Shown: one piece after another, positions 4,436-10,665 of the stretch
How the letters are laid out: each line of letters begins with the position of its first letter
How positions within the stretch are numbered: position 1 is the stretch's first letter
Assembly: GCA_007133145.1 (NCBI GenBank)
Contig: SLNF01000249.1
Coordinates: 1-10,767 of the forward strand
Origin: Nitriliruptorales bacterium
Lineage (GTDB): Bacteria; Actinomycetota; Nitriliruptoria; Euzebyales; Egibacteraceae
Direction: 5' to 3'
Length of the DNA stretch: 10,767 nucleotides
Position numbers and translations under genes: made by a program
Notes under the pieces: model-generated
Told to the model about the DNA's origin: nothing
Databases searched by the model: none
Seen by the model: the letters and a program-made list of their open reading frames with translations, nothing else

Positions 4436-5002
4436 ATGAGCGAGCCAACGACGAGGGATGGTGCTGCCGACGTGGTCGAGCAGCGCAACGGCCTCGAGCA
4501 GTCGAACACGATCCGCGCCGGGGTGTTCGGCGTGCAGGACGGCATCGTGAGCAACTTCGGCCTCATCATGGGCGTGGCGGGTGCGCAGTTCACCCCTGAG
4601 GCCGTGCTCGTCGCCGGGGTCGCCGGCATCGTCTCGGGGGCGATGTCGATGGGGGCGGGCGAGTACGTGAGCGTGCGCACCCAGCGCGAGCTCCTCGAGG
4701 TTGGCCAGGTCGTCGAGGACGGCGAGAACGTCAGCCCGTACCGGGCTGCGGCCGCCAACGGGCTGCTCTTCGCCTCCGGCGGGGTGATCCCGCTGCTGCC
4801 GTTCCTCTTCACCGGCGGGCGCACCGCGGTGCTGTCGAGCGTCCTGCTCAGCGTCCTCGCGCTCTTCGCCGCGGGGGCGATCCTCACCCGGCTGACGCGC
4901 CGCAGCCCGTGGCGCTCGGGGCTGCGGGTGCTGCTCATCGGCGGTGGCGCGGGCCTGCTCGGCTACCTCGTCGGCTCCGCGCTCGGCGTCGCCGTGGGCT
5001 GA
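4436..5002 (+). CDS. VIT1/CCC1-family membrane protein (putative Fe/Mn transporter), short form
   Basis: The 188-aa product matches the VIT1/CCC1 family, vacuolar-type iron or manganese transporters that in bacteria sit in the cytoplasmic membrane. The signature stretch FGVQDGIVSNFGLIMGVAGA (31-50) forms TM1. TM2 follows (56-73), ending in MGAGEYVSVRTQREL. TM3-5 are at about 103-125, 131-150 and 163-187. Typical members run 230-260 aa, with a cytosolic Glu-rich metal-binding helical domain between TM2 and TM3. Here that linker is only about 20 residues (QVVEDGENVSPYR), so the domain is essentially absent. No ribosome site precedes the ATG at 4436. In-frame GTGs at 4427 and 4433 are alternatives, and a leaderless start is likely. 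The last 40 bp overlap the 3' end of the convergent MMPL gene. The family is secure; the transported ion and direction are inferred. Confidence 0.88.
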   Translation: MSEPTTRDGAADVVEQRNGLEQSNTIRAGVFGVQDGIVSNFGLIMGVAGAQFTPEAVLVAGVAGIVSGAMSMGAGEYVSVRTQRELLEVGQVVEDGENVSPYRAAAANGLLFASGGVIPLLPFLFTGGRTAVLSSVLLSVLALFAAGAILTRLTRRSPWRSGLRVLLIGGGAGLLGYLVGSALGVAVG

Positions 5003-7551
5003 CCCGCAACGGCGGTGGCGTCGCCGGCTGCGGGCACGCCGCCGTTGGCCTCGAGCCCGGCGGCTTCGAGTGGGTCGGCGGCGAAGGGCTCCTCGCCGAT
5101 GCGGCGGTGGAAGCGGTCCCACAGCACGAGCAGGCTCGGCAGCACGAGGATCGCCGTTGCCAGGGCGAAGCCGATCGCGTAGACGGTGACGAACCCGAGC
5201 TGGCTGAAGGGCACGAGCGTCGAGGTCGTGAGCACCCCGAAGCCGATGACCGTGGTGAGCGCCGAGCCGGCGAGCGCGCCGCCGGTGCGTCGGGCGGTGG
5301 CCCGCAGCGCGGTGCTGGCATCGGGCATCGTTCGTCGCATCTCCTGGAAGCGGTGGGTGACGTGGATGGTGAACGGCACGCCGATGCCGATCGCGAGCGC
5401 GGCGAGCGTCGCGGTCACCGGGGTCAGGGGGATGCCGGTGGCCGCCATCATCCCGAAGGTGTAGGCGAGGACGAGGCCGACCGGGGCGATGGTGAGCACC
5501 CCGAGGACCGGGCGGCGGGCGGTGATCCAGAAGTTCACGACGAGCAGGAGCATCGCCGCGCCGAGGGCGATCGCGAGCGAGACGAGCTGGGAGTCCTCGA
5601 TGTCGCTGGTCACGCCCGCCTGGATGATCTCCTGGCTCGTCGGCGTGGCCTCGATGCCGGCGGCCGAGGCCGGCGCGAAGGCGGCGGCGAGGTCGGCGCC
5701 GAGCTCGCCGGCGGCGGACTCCCCGGCGCTCGTGCGGGCAACGATGCGGCCGACGTAGCCGTCGCCGCGCTGGGCGAGGACCTCGCCCATGGCCTGCGGC
5801 GCGGCGGCGAGCAGGCGGTCGTAGATCGCGGCGACGTCGGCGTCGTCGGCGGCGCGGCCGTCCTCTGCGAGGCCGAGCCCGGCGAGCTCGGGCGCGAGCG
5901 CGCCGTCGTCCTGACCGAGCGCGAAGCCGAGGGCGCTCACGATCGAGTCGGCGTCGGCGGCGTCGCCGAGCTGACCGACGTCGCGCACGTCGGTGAGGTT
6001 CTCGACGCTGTCGACCACGGCGTTGTGGGCTTCAGGGGTCGCGAGGTCGCCGGTGAGCAGGACCTCGGTCGTCTCGGCGAACCCGCCGCCGAAGTCCTCC
6101 TGGAGCTGGTCGAAGACCTCGAGGATGGGCGCGTCCTGGGGGACGAAGTCGGTGACGCTGAACTCGGTGTCGAGCTGGGTGTAGCCGTAGCCGCCGAGCC
6201 CGGCGAGGGCGAGCGCCACCACGATCGTCGCCACCGGCGCGCGCTCGGCGAGGATCGACGTGCGCTCGGCGAGCCTCGGCAGCAGGCGCTCCTTCGACGT
6301 GCCGAGCGCGTCGGTCGGCAGGGAGCCCTTCGCCGCGGCGCGCCGGTCGAGGACGAGCCGGGCGGCGGGCAGCAGGGTCACGCTCACGATGAACGCCGCG
6401 AGGATCCCCGCCGCGGCGAGGACGCCGAAGGTGCGCAGGAACTCGACGGGGCTCGCGAGGTTGGTGAGGAAGCCGACGACGGTCGTGCCGGTGGCGAGCA
6501 CGAGCGCGACGCCGACGGTGCGCAGCGACGTGCCGACGACGGCGTCGGGGGAGCGGCCTGCGCCGAGCTCCTCGCGGTAGCGCGCGGAGACGTGGATGGC
6601 GTAGTCGACCCCGAGGCCGATGATGAGGATCGGCACGATCTGCGTCTGGGGGCTGAAGTAGCCCGACAGGCCGAGGAAGTCGGGGCCGAGGATCACGCCG
6701 CTGCCCTGCATCCACACGATGGCGATGAGGATCGCCGCGAAGGTCAGCCCGACGTCGGCGGCGGTGCGGCGGGCGATCGCCGCGCGGGTTCCCGGGGTCG
6801 GGGTGACCCAGTAGACGACGAAGAGCACCGCGAGGATGATCGCCGCGGCGGTGCCGAAGAGGCGGCCGACCTCCGGCCCGACGTCGGAGTCGTCGAAGAG
6901 CAGCGCGAAGCTGAAGGGTTCGACGTCGACGCCCGACGGGACGTCGGCGGCGAGGATCGCGTCGCGCAGGGTCCGCTGGACGTCGGCGGCGGCCTCGTCG
7001 TCGAGTCCATCGGTGTCGACGAAGGCGAGGACGAGCCCGGACTCCGGCGGCTCGCCGTCACCGAGCAGGCCCGCGGTCTGCTCGGCGACCTCCGGCGGGA
7101 GCATCGCCGCGGCCTGCGCGTCGAGCTCGGCGACGGTCTCGTCGTCAAGACCGGTGGGGTCGAGCCCGGCGGCGCCCGCGGCCATCTGCGCGCCGGAGAG
7201 GAAGCTCAGCACGGCGGGCCGCCCGGCCTGCTCGGAGAGGCGGTCGGCGGCGGCGCTGTCCTCGATCGCGTCGACGATCGCCCCGCTCGCGGCGAGCGCG
7301 TCGGCGTTGCGGACGTCCCGCCCGGGGGTCGAGACGATGATCTGCAGGACGTCCTCGGTGTCGCCGAACGCCTCGTCGAGCACCTCGGCGGCGTCGACCT
7401 CGGGGCTCTCGATCGTCGCGGCGTCGTCCTCGACGGTCTGCGACTGCGAGGCGAAGCCCGCGAAGACCACGGTGAGGGCGACGATCGCGAGGATGACGGT
7501 GCGCGGGCGCCGTGTGACGAGGCGCTCGACGAGGTCGAAGAACGTGCGCAT
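4963..7551 (-). CDS. MMPL/RND transporter, HAE3-like
   Basis: This is an 862-aa inner-membrane transporter with the classical duplicated RND plan. TM1 is at about 18-35, a periplasmic loop at 36-225, and TM2-6 at 230-395. A cytoplasmic basic linker (401-435) leads to TM7 (438-458), a second large loop (460-650) and TM8-12 (653-812). The first repeat has GLGVDYAIHVSARYREEL (312-329), with the proton-relay pair D316-Y317. The equivalent in repeat two is GIGVPFTIHVTHRFQEM (722-738), where Asp-Tyr is replaced by Pro-Phe. This pattern, with the start MRTFFDLVERLVTRRP, suits the hydrophobe/amphiphile efflux-3 branch (TIGR00921-like), linked to lipid, hopanoid or drug export. The substrate is unknown. 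The ATG at 7551 is preceded by GAGGAG at 10-nt spacing. The C-terminal tail after 815 is low in complexity. The gene is divergent from TetR-2 across a strong palindrome, which implies TetR control. Confidence 0.93.
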   Translation of the reverse strand: MRTFFDLVERLVTRRPRTVILAIVALTVVFAGFASQSQTVEDDAATIESPEVDAAEVLDEAFGDTEDVLQIIVSTPGRDVRNADALAASGAIVDAIEDSAAADRLSEQAGRPAVLSFLSGAQMAAGAAGLDPTGLDDETVAELDAQAAAMLPPEVAEQTAGLLGDGEPPESGLVLAFVDTDGLDDEAAADVQRTLRDAILAADVPSGVDVEPFSFALLFDDSDVGPEVGRLFGTAAAIILAVLFVVYWVTPTPGTRAAIARRTAADVGLTFAAILIAIVWMQGSGVILGPDFLGLSGYFSPQTQIVPILIIGLGVDYAIHVSARYREELGAGRSPDAVVGTSLRTVGVALVLATGTTVVGFLTNLASPVEFLRTFGVLAAAGILAAFIVSVTLLPAARLVLDRRAAAKGSLPTDALGTSKERLLPRLAERTSILAERAPVATIVVALALAGLGGYGYTQLDTEFSVTDFVPQDAPILEVFDQLQEDFGGGFAETTEVLLTGDLATPEAHNAVVDSVENLTDVRDVGQLGDAADADSIVSALGFALGQDDGALAPELAGLGLAEDGRAADDADVAAIYDRLLAAAPQAMGEVLAQRGDGYVGRIVARTSAGESAAGELGADLAAAFAPASAAGIEATPTSQEIIQAGVTSDIEDSQLVSLAIALGAAMLLLVVNFWITARRPVLGVLTIAPVGLVLAYTFGMMAATGIPLTPVTATLAALAIGIGVPFTIHVTHRFQEMRRTMPDASTALRATARRTGGALAGSALTTVIGFGVLTTSTLVPFSQLGFVTVYAIGFALATAILVLPSLLVLWDRFHRRIGEEPFAADPLEAAGLEANGGVPAAGDATAVAGQPTATPSAEPTR

Positions 7552-7610
7552 GGGGTCAGGACTCCTCGGTGCGGCGGCGGGCGATGCGGCGGTCGATACC
7601 CCCCGCCGAT

Positions 7611-7629
7611 CGCTTACAAACTGTAAGCG
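7611..7629. promoter_or_regulatory. Perfect 19-bp TetR-type operator between MMPL and TetR-2
   Basis: CGCTTACA-AAC-TGTAAGCG is a perfect 8-bp inverted repeat with a 3-bp spacer, and it is AT-rich against a GC-rich background. It overlaps the -35 element of the TetR-2 promoter and lies 60 bp upstream of the MMPL start codon. Its position and symmetry fit a TetR dimer site controlling both divergent genes. Confidence 0.82.
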
Positions 7630-7641
7630 CCAGGGTAGAGT
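7613..7641 (+). promoter_or_regulatory. Predicted promoter of TetR-2
   Basis: CTTACA (7613-7618, 4/6 to TTGACA), a 17-bp spacer and TAGAGT (7636-7641, 4/6 to TATAAT). The -35 is the left arm of the palindrome, so TetR binding would block it (autorepression). Confidence 0.5.
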
Positions 7642-7723
7642 GCGAACGTGTGCTGAGCAGCGCGACCCGTCGCCGGGGCCCTCGTCAGGGCCGGGCCGGT
7701 CGCCGTGGGGCAGGATGGAGGCC

Positions 7724-8380
7724 ATGAGCGACGGGAGCGCCACGAGCGCCACGAGCGCCACGAGCGCCACGATCGACGCGCAGCGGGCGCGCACCCGCCG
7801 GGCGATCGTCGAGGCGGCGCTCTCGCTCGTCTGCGAGCGGGGCATGCCCGGCGTGACGATGTCGGCGCTGGCGGAGCGGGCCGGCGTGAGCCGTCCGACG
7901 CTCTACAAGTACTTCCCCGACGTGCCCCACGTCCTCGCGGCATGGGTGGGTGAGGAGATCGACCGCTTCGAGGCCCAGCTCCTCGAGGAACTCGCCCACG
8001 CCGAAGGCGCGGCCGCCCGGGTGGAGCGCTACGTGCGTGCCCAGCTCGGGGAGTTCGCGAGCCATCCCCAGCGCTTCGGCCTCAGCCACGTCGACGCTGG
8101 GGTCCCCGACGAGGTCATGGGCGCCATCCACGAGCGCGCCGAGGTGCTGCGGGGCCACCTCGAGCACGCCATCGCCGATGGGGTGGCCTGTGGGGAGTTC
8201 CGCGCTGGCGTCGACCCGGTGCTGCACTCCGAGCTCGTCAACGCCCTCCTCGGTGCCTTGCGCCCCGCCGTCGCCCAGCGCCGCCGTGACGTCGACGAGA
8301 TCGCCGACGGGGTGCTCGCGCTCGTCTTCGACGGGCTGCGTGGCCCGCGCGGCCCCGACGCCGGGGACGCCGCCGGCTAG
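7724..8380 (+). CDS. TetR/AcrR-family transcriptional regulator (TetR-2)
   Basis: This 218-aa TetR-type repressor has a canonical DNA-binding domain. After a short N-terminal extension of four Ser-Ala-Thr repeats (5-16), helix 1 starts near residue 20. The helix-turn-helix spans about 44-64 (VTMSALAERAGVSRPTLYKYF). The remaining helices form the ligand and dimer domain, which I cannot place in a subfamily. The start is uncertain: the ATG at 7724 has GGAGG only 2 nt away, and an in-frame ATG at 7715 would add three residues. The gene is divergent from the MMPL exporter with a perfect palindrome between them, the standard arrangement for a ligand-released efflux repressor. Its TAG stop overlaps the stop of the convergent flavoprotein gene within CTAG. 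Confidence 0.93.
   Translation: MSDGSATSATSATSATIDAQRARTRRAIVEAALSLVCERGMPGVTMSALAERAGVSRPTLYKYFPDVPHVLAAWVGEEIDRFEAQLLEELAHAEGAAARVERYVRAQLGEFASHPQRFGLSHVDAGVPDEVMGAIHERAEVLRGHLEHAIADGVACGEFRAGVDPVLHSELVNALLGALRPAVAQRRRDVDEIADGVLALVFDGLRGPRGPDAGDAAG
7735..7770 (+). repeat. Four tandem copies of a 9-bp unit in the TetR-2 coding start
   Basis: GAGCGCCAC is repeated four times without a mismatch (7735-7770), encoding Ser-Ala-Thr four times in the N-terminal extension before the DNA-binding domain. The unit length is a multiple of three, so copy-number change would keep the frame. Confidence 0.9.
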
Positions 8381-9885
8381 GAGGCGCCGCGCGCCGACAG
8401 CGCGGGCGTGCGGGCGAGCACGGCCTCGATGACGTGGTGCGCGCGGTAGCCCTCGGCGCCGTGCCGCTCGAGGAGTTCGCGGACGAGGCTGAGGTCGTCC
8501 CCGCTCGTGATGATCGGCGGCTCGACGTCGCCGTTGGGCCGCGACTGTGCGAGTCCGTTGGTCGCGACGAGCCCGTTGCACAGGCACTTGCGGCCGACGG
8601 TCTCGGCGATGTCGCCGCCCTTGCGCACCCAGTCGTCGACCGGCTCGGAGGGGCAGCGCATCCCCACCGAGCCGTCGTGACGCTCATACGGCGTCGTGAG
8701 GAAGCCGAGGTCGCAGATGCGGCCCCGCTGCTCGTAGACCTCCTGCTCGGAGAGCGTCCCCTCCAGCGTGGCGACCTTGAAGGGGAAGCCGGTGGGGGAG
8801 GCCACCGCGTCGGTGAGGATCTCGGCCTCACCACGTCGGATCTGCTCGTGCACGCGGCGCTTGAGGCTCGTCTCGATGCCGGAGTCCTCGCAGAAGGCGA
8901 AGGCGGTGCCGAGCTGCACCCCGCTCGCGCCGGCCTCGAGCGCCTCGGCGAGGCGCTCGGGCTGGGCGTACCCGCCGGCGACCCAGAACGGCAGCCCGAC
9001 CTCGGCGACCTTCGTGAGATCGGCGTCGTCGCGGGGGCCGTAGACGGGCTGGTTGCGCTCGTCGAGGGGGCCCTTGCCACGCGGTGGCGCGTTGTGGCCG
9101 CCGGCGATCGGCGCCTCGACGACGAAGCCGTCGGGCCGGCTGACCGGTTCGCGTGCAAGCGCCTTGGCGAGGGTGTGCGAGCTCACGATCGCGAAGAACG
9201 GCGGGCGCCGCAGCGGTGGCGGTGGCGGGCTCGCGCCGTCCCAGAGGTCGGCGGGGTCGAAGCGCAGGGCGCGGCGGGTGCCGTCGGCGGCGGGCGGCAG
9301 GTCGAGGGGCACCTCGGCGGGCAGGTGCGCGGCGAGGAGGTCGAGCATCCGTGGGATGTCGCGCGGGATGCCCGCGCCCATGACGACGGCGTCGACGCCC
9401 GCGAGCAGCGCGCCGTAGAGCGAGGACGGCGTCGGCAGGCGGACCTTGTGGAGGAGGTTGACGCCGACGAGGCCGTCGTGGCCCTCCTTGGCGAGGTGGA
9501 CCTCGACGAAGTTGCCCGCGACGGTGAGCTCGTTGAGGGGCCGCTTCGGGTCGGGGGTGAACGCGGGCACGGCCTTGAAGGGGCGCCCCTCGGGGATGCC
9601 GCCCTCGACGTAGTAGCGGGAGAGCACGCGCTCGGCCACCTCGGGCAGCGGCAGTGCGGCGAGCGCACGGCGCACGTGGCCACCCTCGTCGCCGAGTTGC
9701 AGCCGTCGGGCCATGACGAGGCCGATCGCCGTGCCGGAGACGATGCCCATCTGCCCGGAGGTCGCCGCCGCGCGGGCGAGGCGCCAGTCGGAGACCGCCA
9801 CCCCCATGCCGCCCTGGAGGATGCGGGGCTGCCAGGGCAGGGCGGCGGGGTCGCGCATGGTGGCGTCGTGCTCGGTGTCGGTCAC
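8377..9885 (-). CDS. Nitronate monooxygenase / PfaD-like FMN flavoprotein
   Basis: This is a large (502 aa from this start) member of the 2-nitropropane dioxygenase/PfaD TIM-barrel group. Visible features are the FMN-binding start ILQGGMGVAVSDWRLARA (22-39) and MGIVSGTA (45-52); GVDAVVMGAGIP (163-174); APIAGGHNAPP (259-269) with H264 in the usual catalytic-His region; and the phosphate-binding GASGVQLGTAFAF (319-331). A C-terminal extension carries C391, C411, C434 and C436 (the last two as CLC). Known relatives oxidise nitronates or act as enoyl reductases beside polyketide synthases; no PKS gene is seen here. Several starts are possible: the GTG at 9885 has GAGGA at 7-nt spacing and is preferred, while ATGs at 9969, 9915 and 9858 lack a good ribosome site. 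The family is clear, the substrate unknown. Two tandem palindromes lie upstream, and the stop shares CTAG with TetR-2. Confidence 0.88.
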   Translation of the reverse strand: MTDTEHDATMRDPAALPWQPRILQGGMGVAVSDWRLARAAATSGQMGIVSGTAIGLVMARRLQLGDEGGHVRRALAALPLPEVAERVLSRYYVEGGIPEGRPFKAVPAFTPDPKRPLNELTVAGNFVEVHLAKEGHDGLVGVNLLHKVRLPTPSSLYGALLAGVDAVVMGAGIPRDIPRMLDLLAAHLPAEVPLDLPPAADGTRRALRFDPADLWDGASPPPPPLRRPPFFAIVSSHTLAKALAREPVSRPDGFVVEAPIAGGHNAPPRGKGPLDERNQPVYGPRDDADLTKVAEVGLPFWVAGGYAQPERLAEALEAGASGVQLGTAFAFCEDSGIETSLKRRVHEQIRRGEAEILTDAVASPTGFPFKVATLEGTLSEQEVYEQRGRICDLGFLTTPYERHDGSVGMRCPSEPVDDWVRKGGDIAETVGRKCLCNGLVATNGLAQSRPNGDVEPPIITSGDDLSLVRELLERHGAEGYRAHHVIEAVLARTPALSARGAS

Positions 9886-9999
9886 GGCGTGGTCCTCGGT
9901 GCTCGTCGCGGTCATCGGTCCGGTGCGCGCCGCGGTTGCGCGGTGGCGGCCAGCGGCGGACCCCGACACCCGGGGGCGGCGCCCGCGGCCGCTCCAAGC

Positions 10000-10034
10000 C
10001 TACGGTACCGTAGATTACGGTGCCGTAACCGTAG
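10000..10034. promoter_or_regulatory. Tandem palindromic operators upstream of the flavoprotein gene
   Basis: CTACGGTACCGTAG (10000-10013) is a perfect 14-bp palindrome. One base later, TTACGG-TG-CCGTAA (10015-10028) is a 6+6 palindrome of the same design, followed by a third half-site CCGTAG (10029-10034). The dyad centres are 15 bp apart. They lie between two leftward genes, 115 bp upstream of the preferred flavoprotein start, so they probably regulate that gene. The sequence differs from the dyads beside TetR-1 and TetR-2, so the regulator is likely encoded elsewhere. Confidence 0.72.
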
Positions 10035-10051
10035 GTTCCTTCACGGGGCAG

Positions 10052-10068
10052 CATCCGCGGCGCGGATG
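10052..10068 (-). terminator. Hairpin between the 2-TM gene and the flavoprotein promoter region
   Basis: CATCCGC-GGC-GCGGATG is a perfect 7-bp stem with a 3-nt loop, located 81 nt after the stop of the 2-TM gene on the minus strand. It lacks a T tract. It is a candidate second terminator hairpin or a structural element. Confidence 0.3.
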
Positions 10069-10095
10069 GTCGGGGTGGGAGCGGGGGGCGGACGT

Positions 10096-10113
10096 CGGGC
10101 CGTGCGCGGCCCG
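10096..10113 (-). terminator. Hairpin downstream of the 2-TM gene, possible terminator
   Basis: CGGGCCG-TGCG-CGGCCCG is a 7-bp GC stem with a 4-nt loop, 35 nt after the stop codon of the 2-TM gene. It lacks a T tract, as is common for actinobacterial terminators. This is weak evidence. Confidence 0.35.
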
Positions 10114-10148
10114 GGCGTCGGGTGGCGGCTGCGCCGACCGGCCGTGGC

Positions 10149-10541
10149 TCAGAGGGTCGACGGCGGCTCGAAGCGCGGCGGGTCGAGTGTGCGGGCCACC
10201 GGCTCGAACCGGCGCCGGGCGTGCACGCAGAAGGCCACGCCAGCGGAGCCCAGCACGATCATCGCCAGCGGGAATCCCACAGAATCGGCGTTGCGCAGGG
10301 TGATCTCCGCGCGCATGAGCACCGTCCAGTAGGCGATCCACAACCCCCAGAGGACGATGAGGGTGACCGCGCGACGCCGCCAACGTCGGGCGAGCTCGAC
10401 GACGACCCGCCGGTCGAAGGGCTCGTCGGGGATCTCCTGGCGCCAGAGGGTGAGGGCGAAGTTGTAGCGCTGTACGGGCCCGAGCATGCGGTCCCAGACC
10501 TGCTCCCAACTCCGGTCGTCCCAGCGGTGCGCCTCAGCCAC
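10149..10541 (-). CDS. Small two-TM membrane protein of unknown function
   Basis: I do not recognise the family. The 130-aa product has a hydrophilic N-terminus rich in Trp and Arg (HRWDDRSWEQVWDRMLGP, 5-22), a basic segment before the membrane (RRWRRRAVT), and two hydrophobic helices at about 53-73 and 86-105 joined by a short loop. The tail is basic and Pro-rich (HARRRFEPVARTLDPPRFEPP). By the positive-inside rule both ends would be cytoplasmic. The GTG at 10541 is chosen because GAGGGAG lies 5 nt upstream and the hydrophilic coding part begins there; an open frame continues to 10688 but is compositionally poor. It is transcribed leftward, divergent from the Rrf2 gene. No domain or catalytic residues are visible, and its link to neighbours is unclear. 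Confidence 0.72.
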   Translation of the reverse strand: MAEAHRWDDRSWEQVWDRMLGPVQRYNFALTLWRQEIPDEPFDRRVVVELARRWRRRAVTLIVLWGLWIAYWTVLMRAEITLRNADSVGFPLAMIVLGSAGVAFCVHARRRFEPVARTLDPPRFEPPSTL

Positions 10542-10652
10542 CGTCGCTCCCTCGTCGACTCGACGCGCCCCCGAGGATACGGCGGTGCCCGCTGCGCGGC
10601 AGCAGCCACCCGCGTTCTGGTGGCGCCTCCCCGCGTGGTGGCCTGCGAGTAG

Positions 10653-10665
10653 TAGGCTGCCCGCG
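10653..10665 (+). promoter_or_regulatory. Likely -10 box for a leaderless Rrf2 transcript
   Basis: TAGGCT (10653-10658, TANNNT pattern) lies exactly 7 nt before the ATG at 10666, the spacing typical of actinobacterial leaderless promoters. No ribosome site precedes the ATG and no clear -35 is seen. Confidence 0.45.

Noticed and set aside
4909..7626. A 905-codon open frame on the plus strand opposite the MMPL gene
   Set aside because: Its translation is a low-complexity mix of Arg, Gly, Glu, Asp and Ala with no motifs. The opposite strand encodes a complete 12-TM MMPL transporter. Long antisense frames are expected at this GC content.
8434..10332. A 632-codon open frame on the plus strand opposite the flavoprotein gene
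   Set aside because: The composition is that of an antisense shadow. The minus strand carries recognisable FMN-binding motifs throughout.
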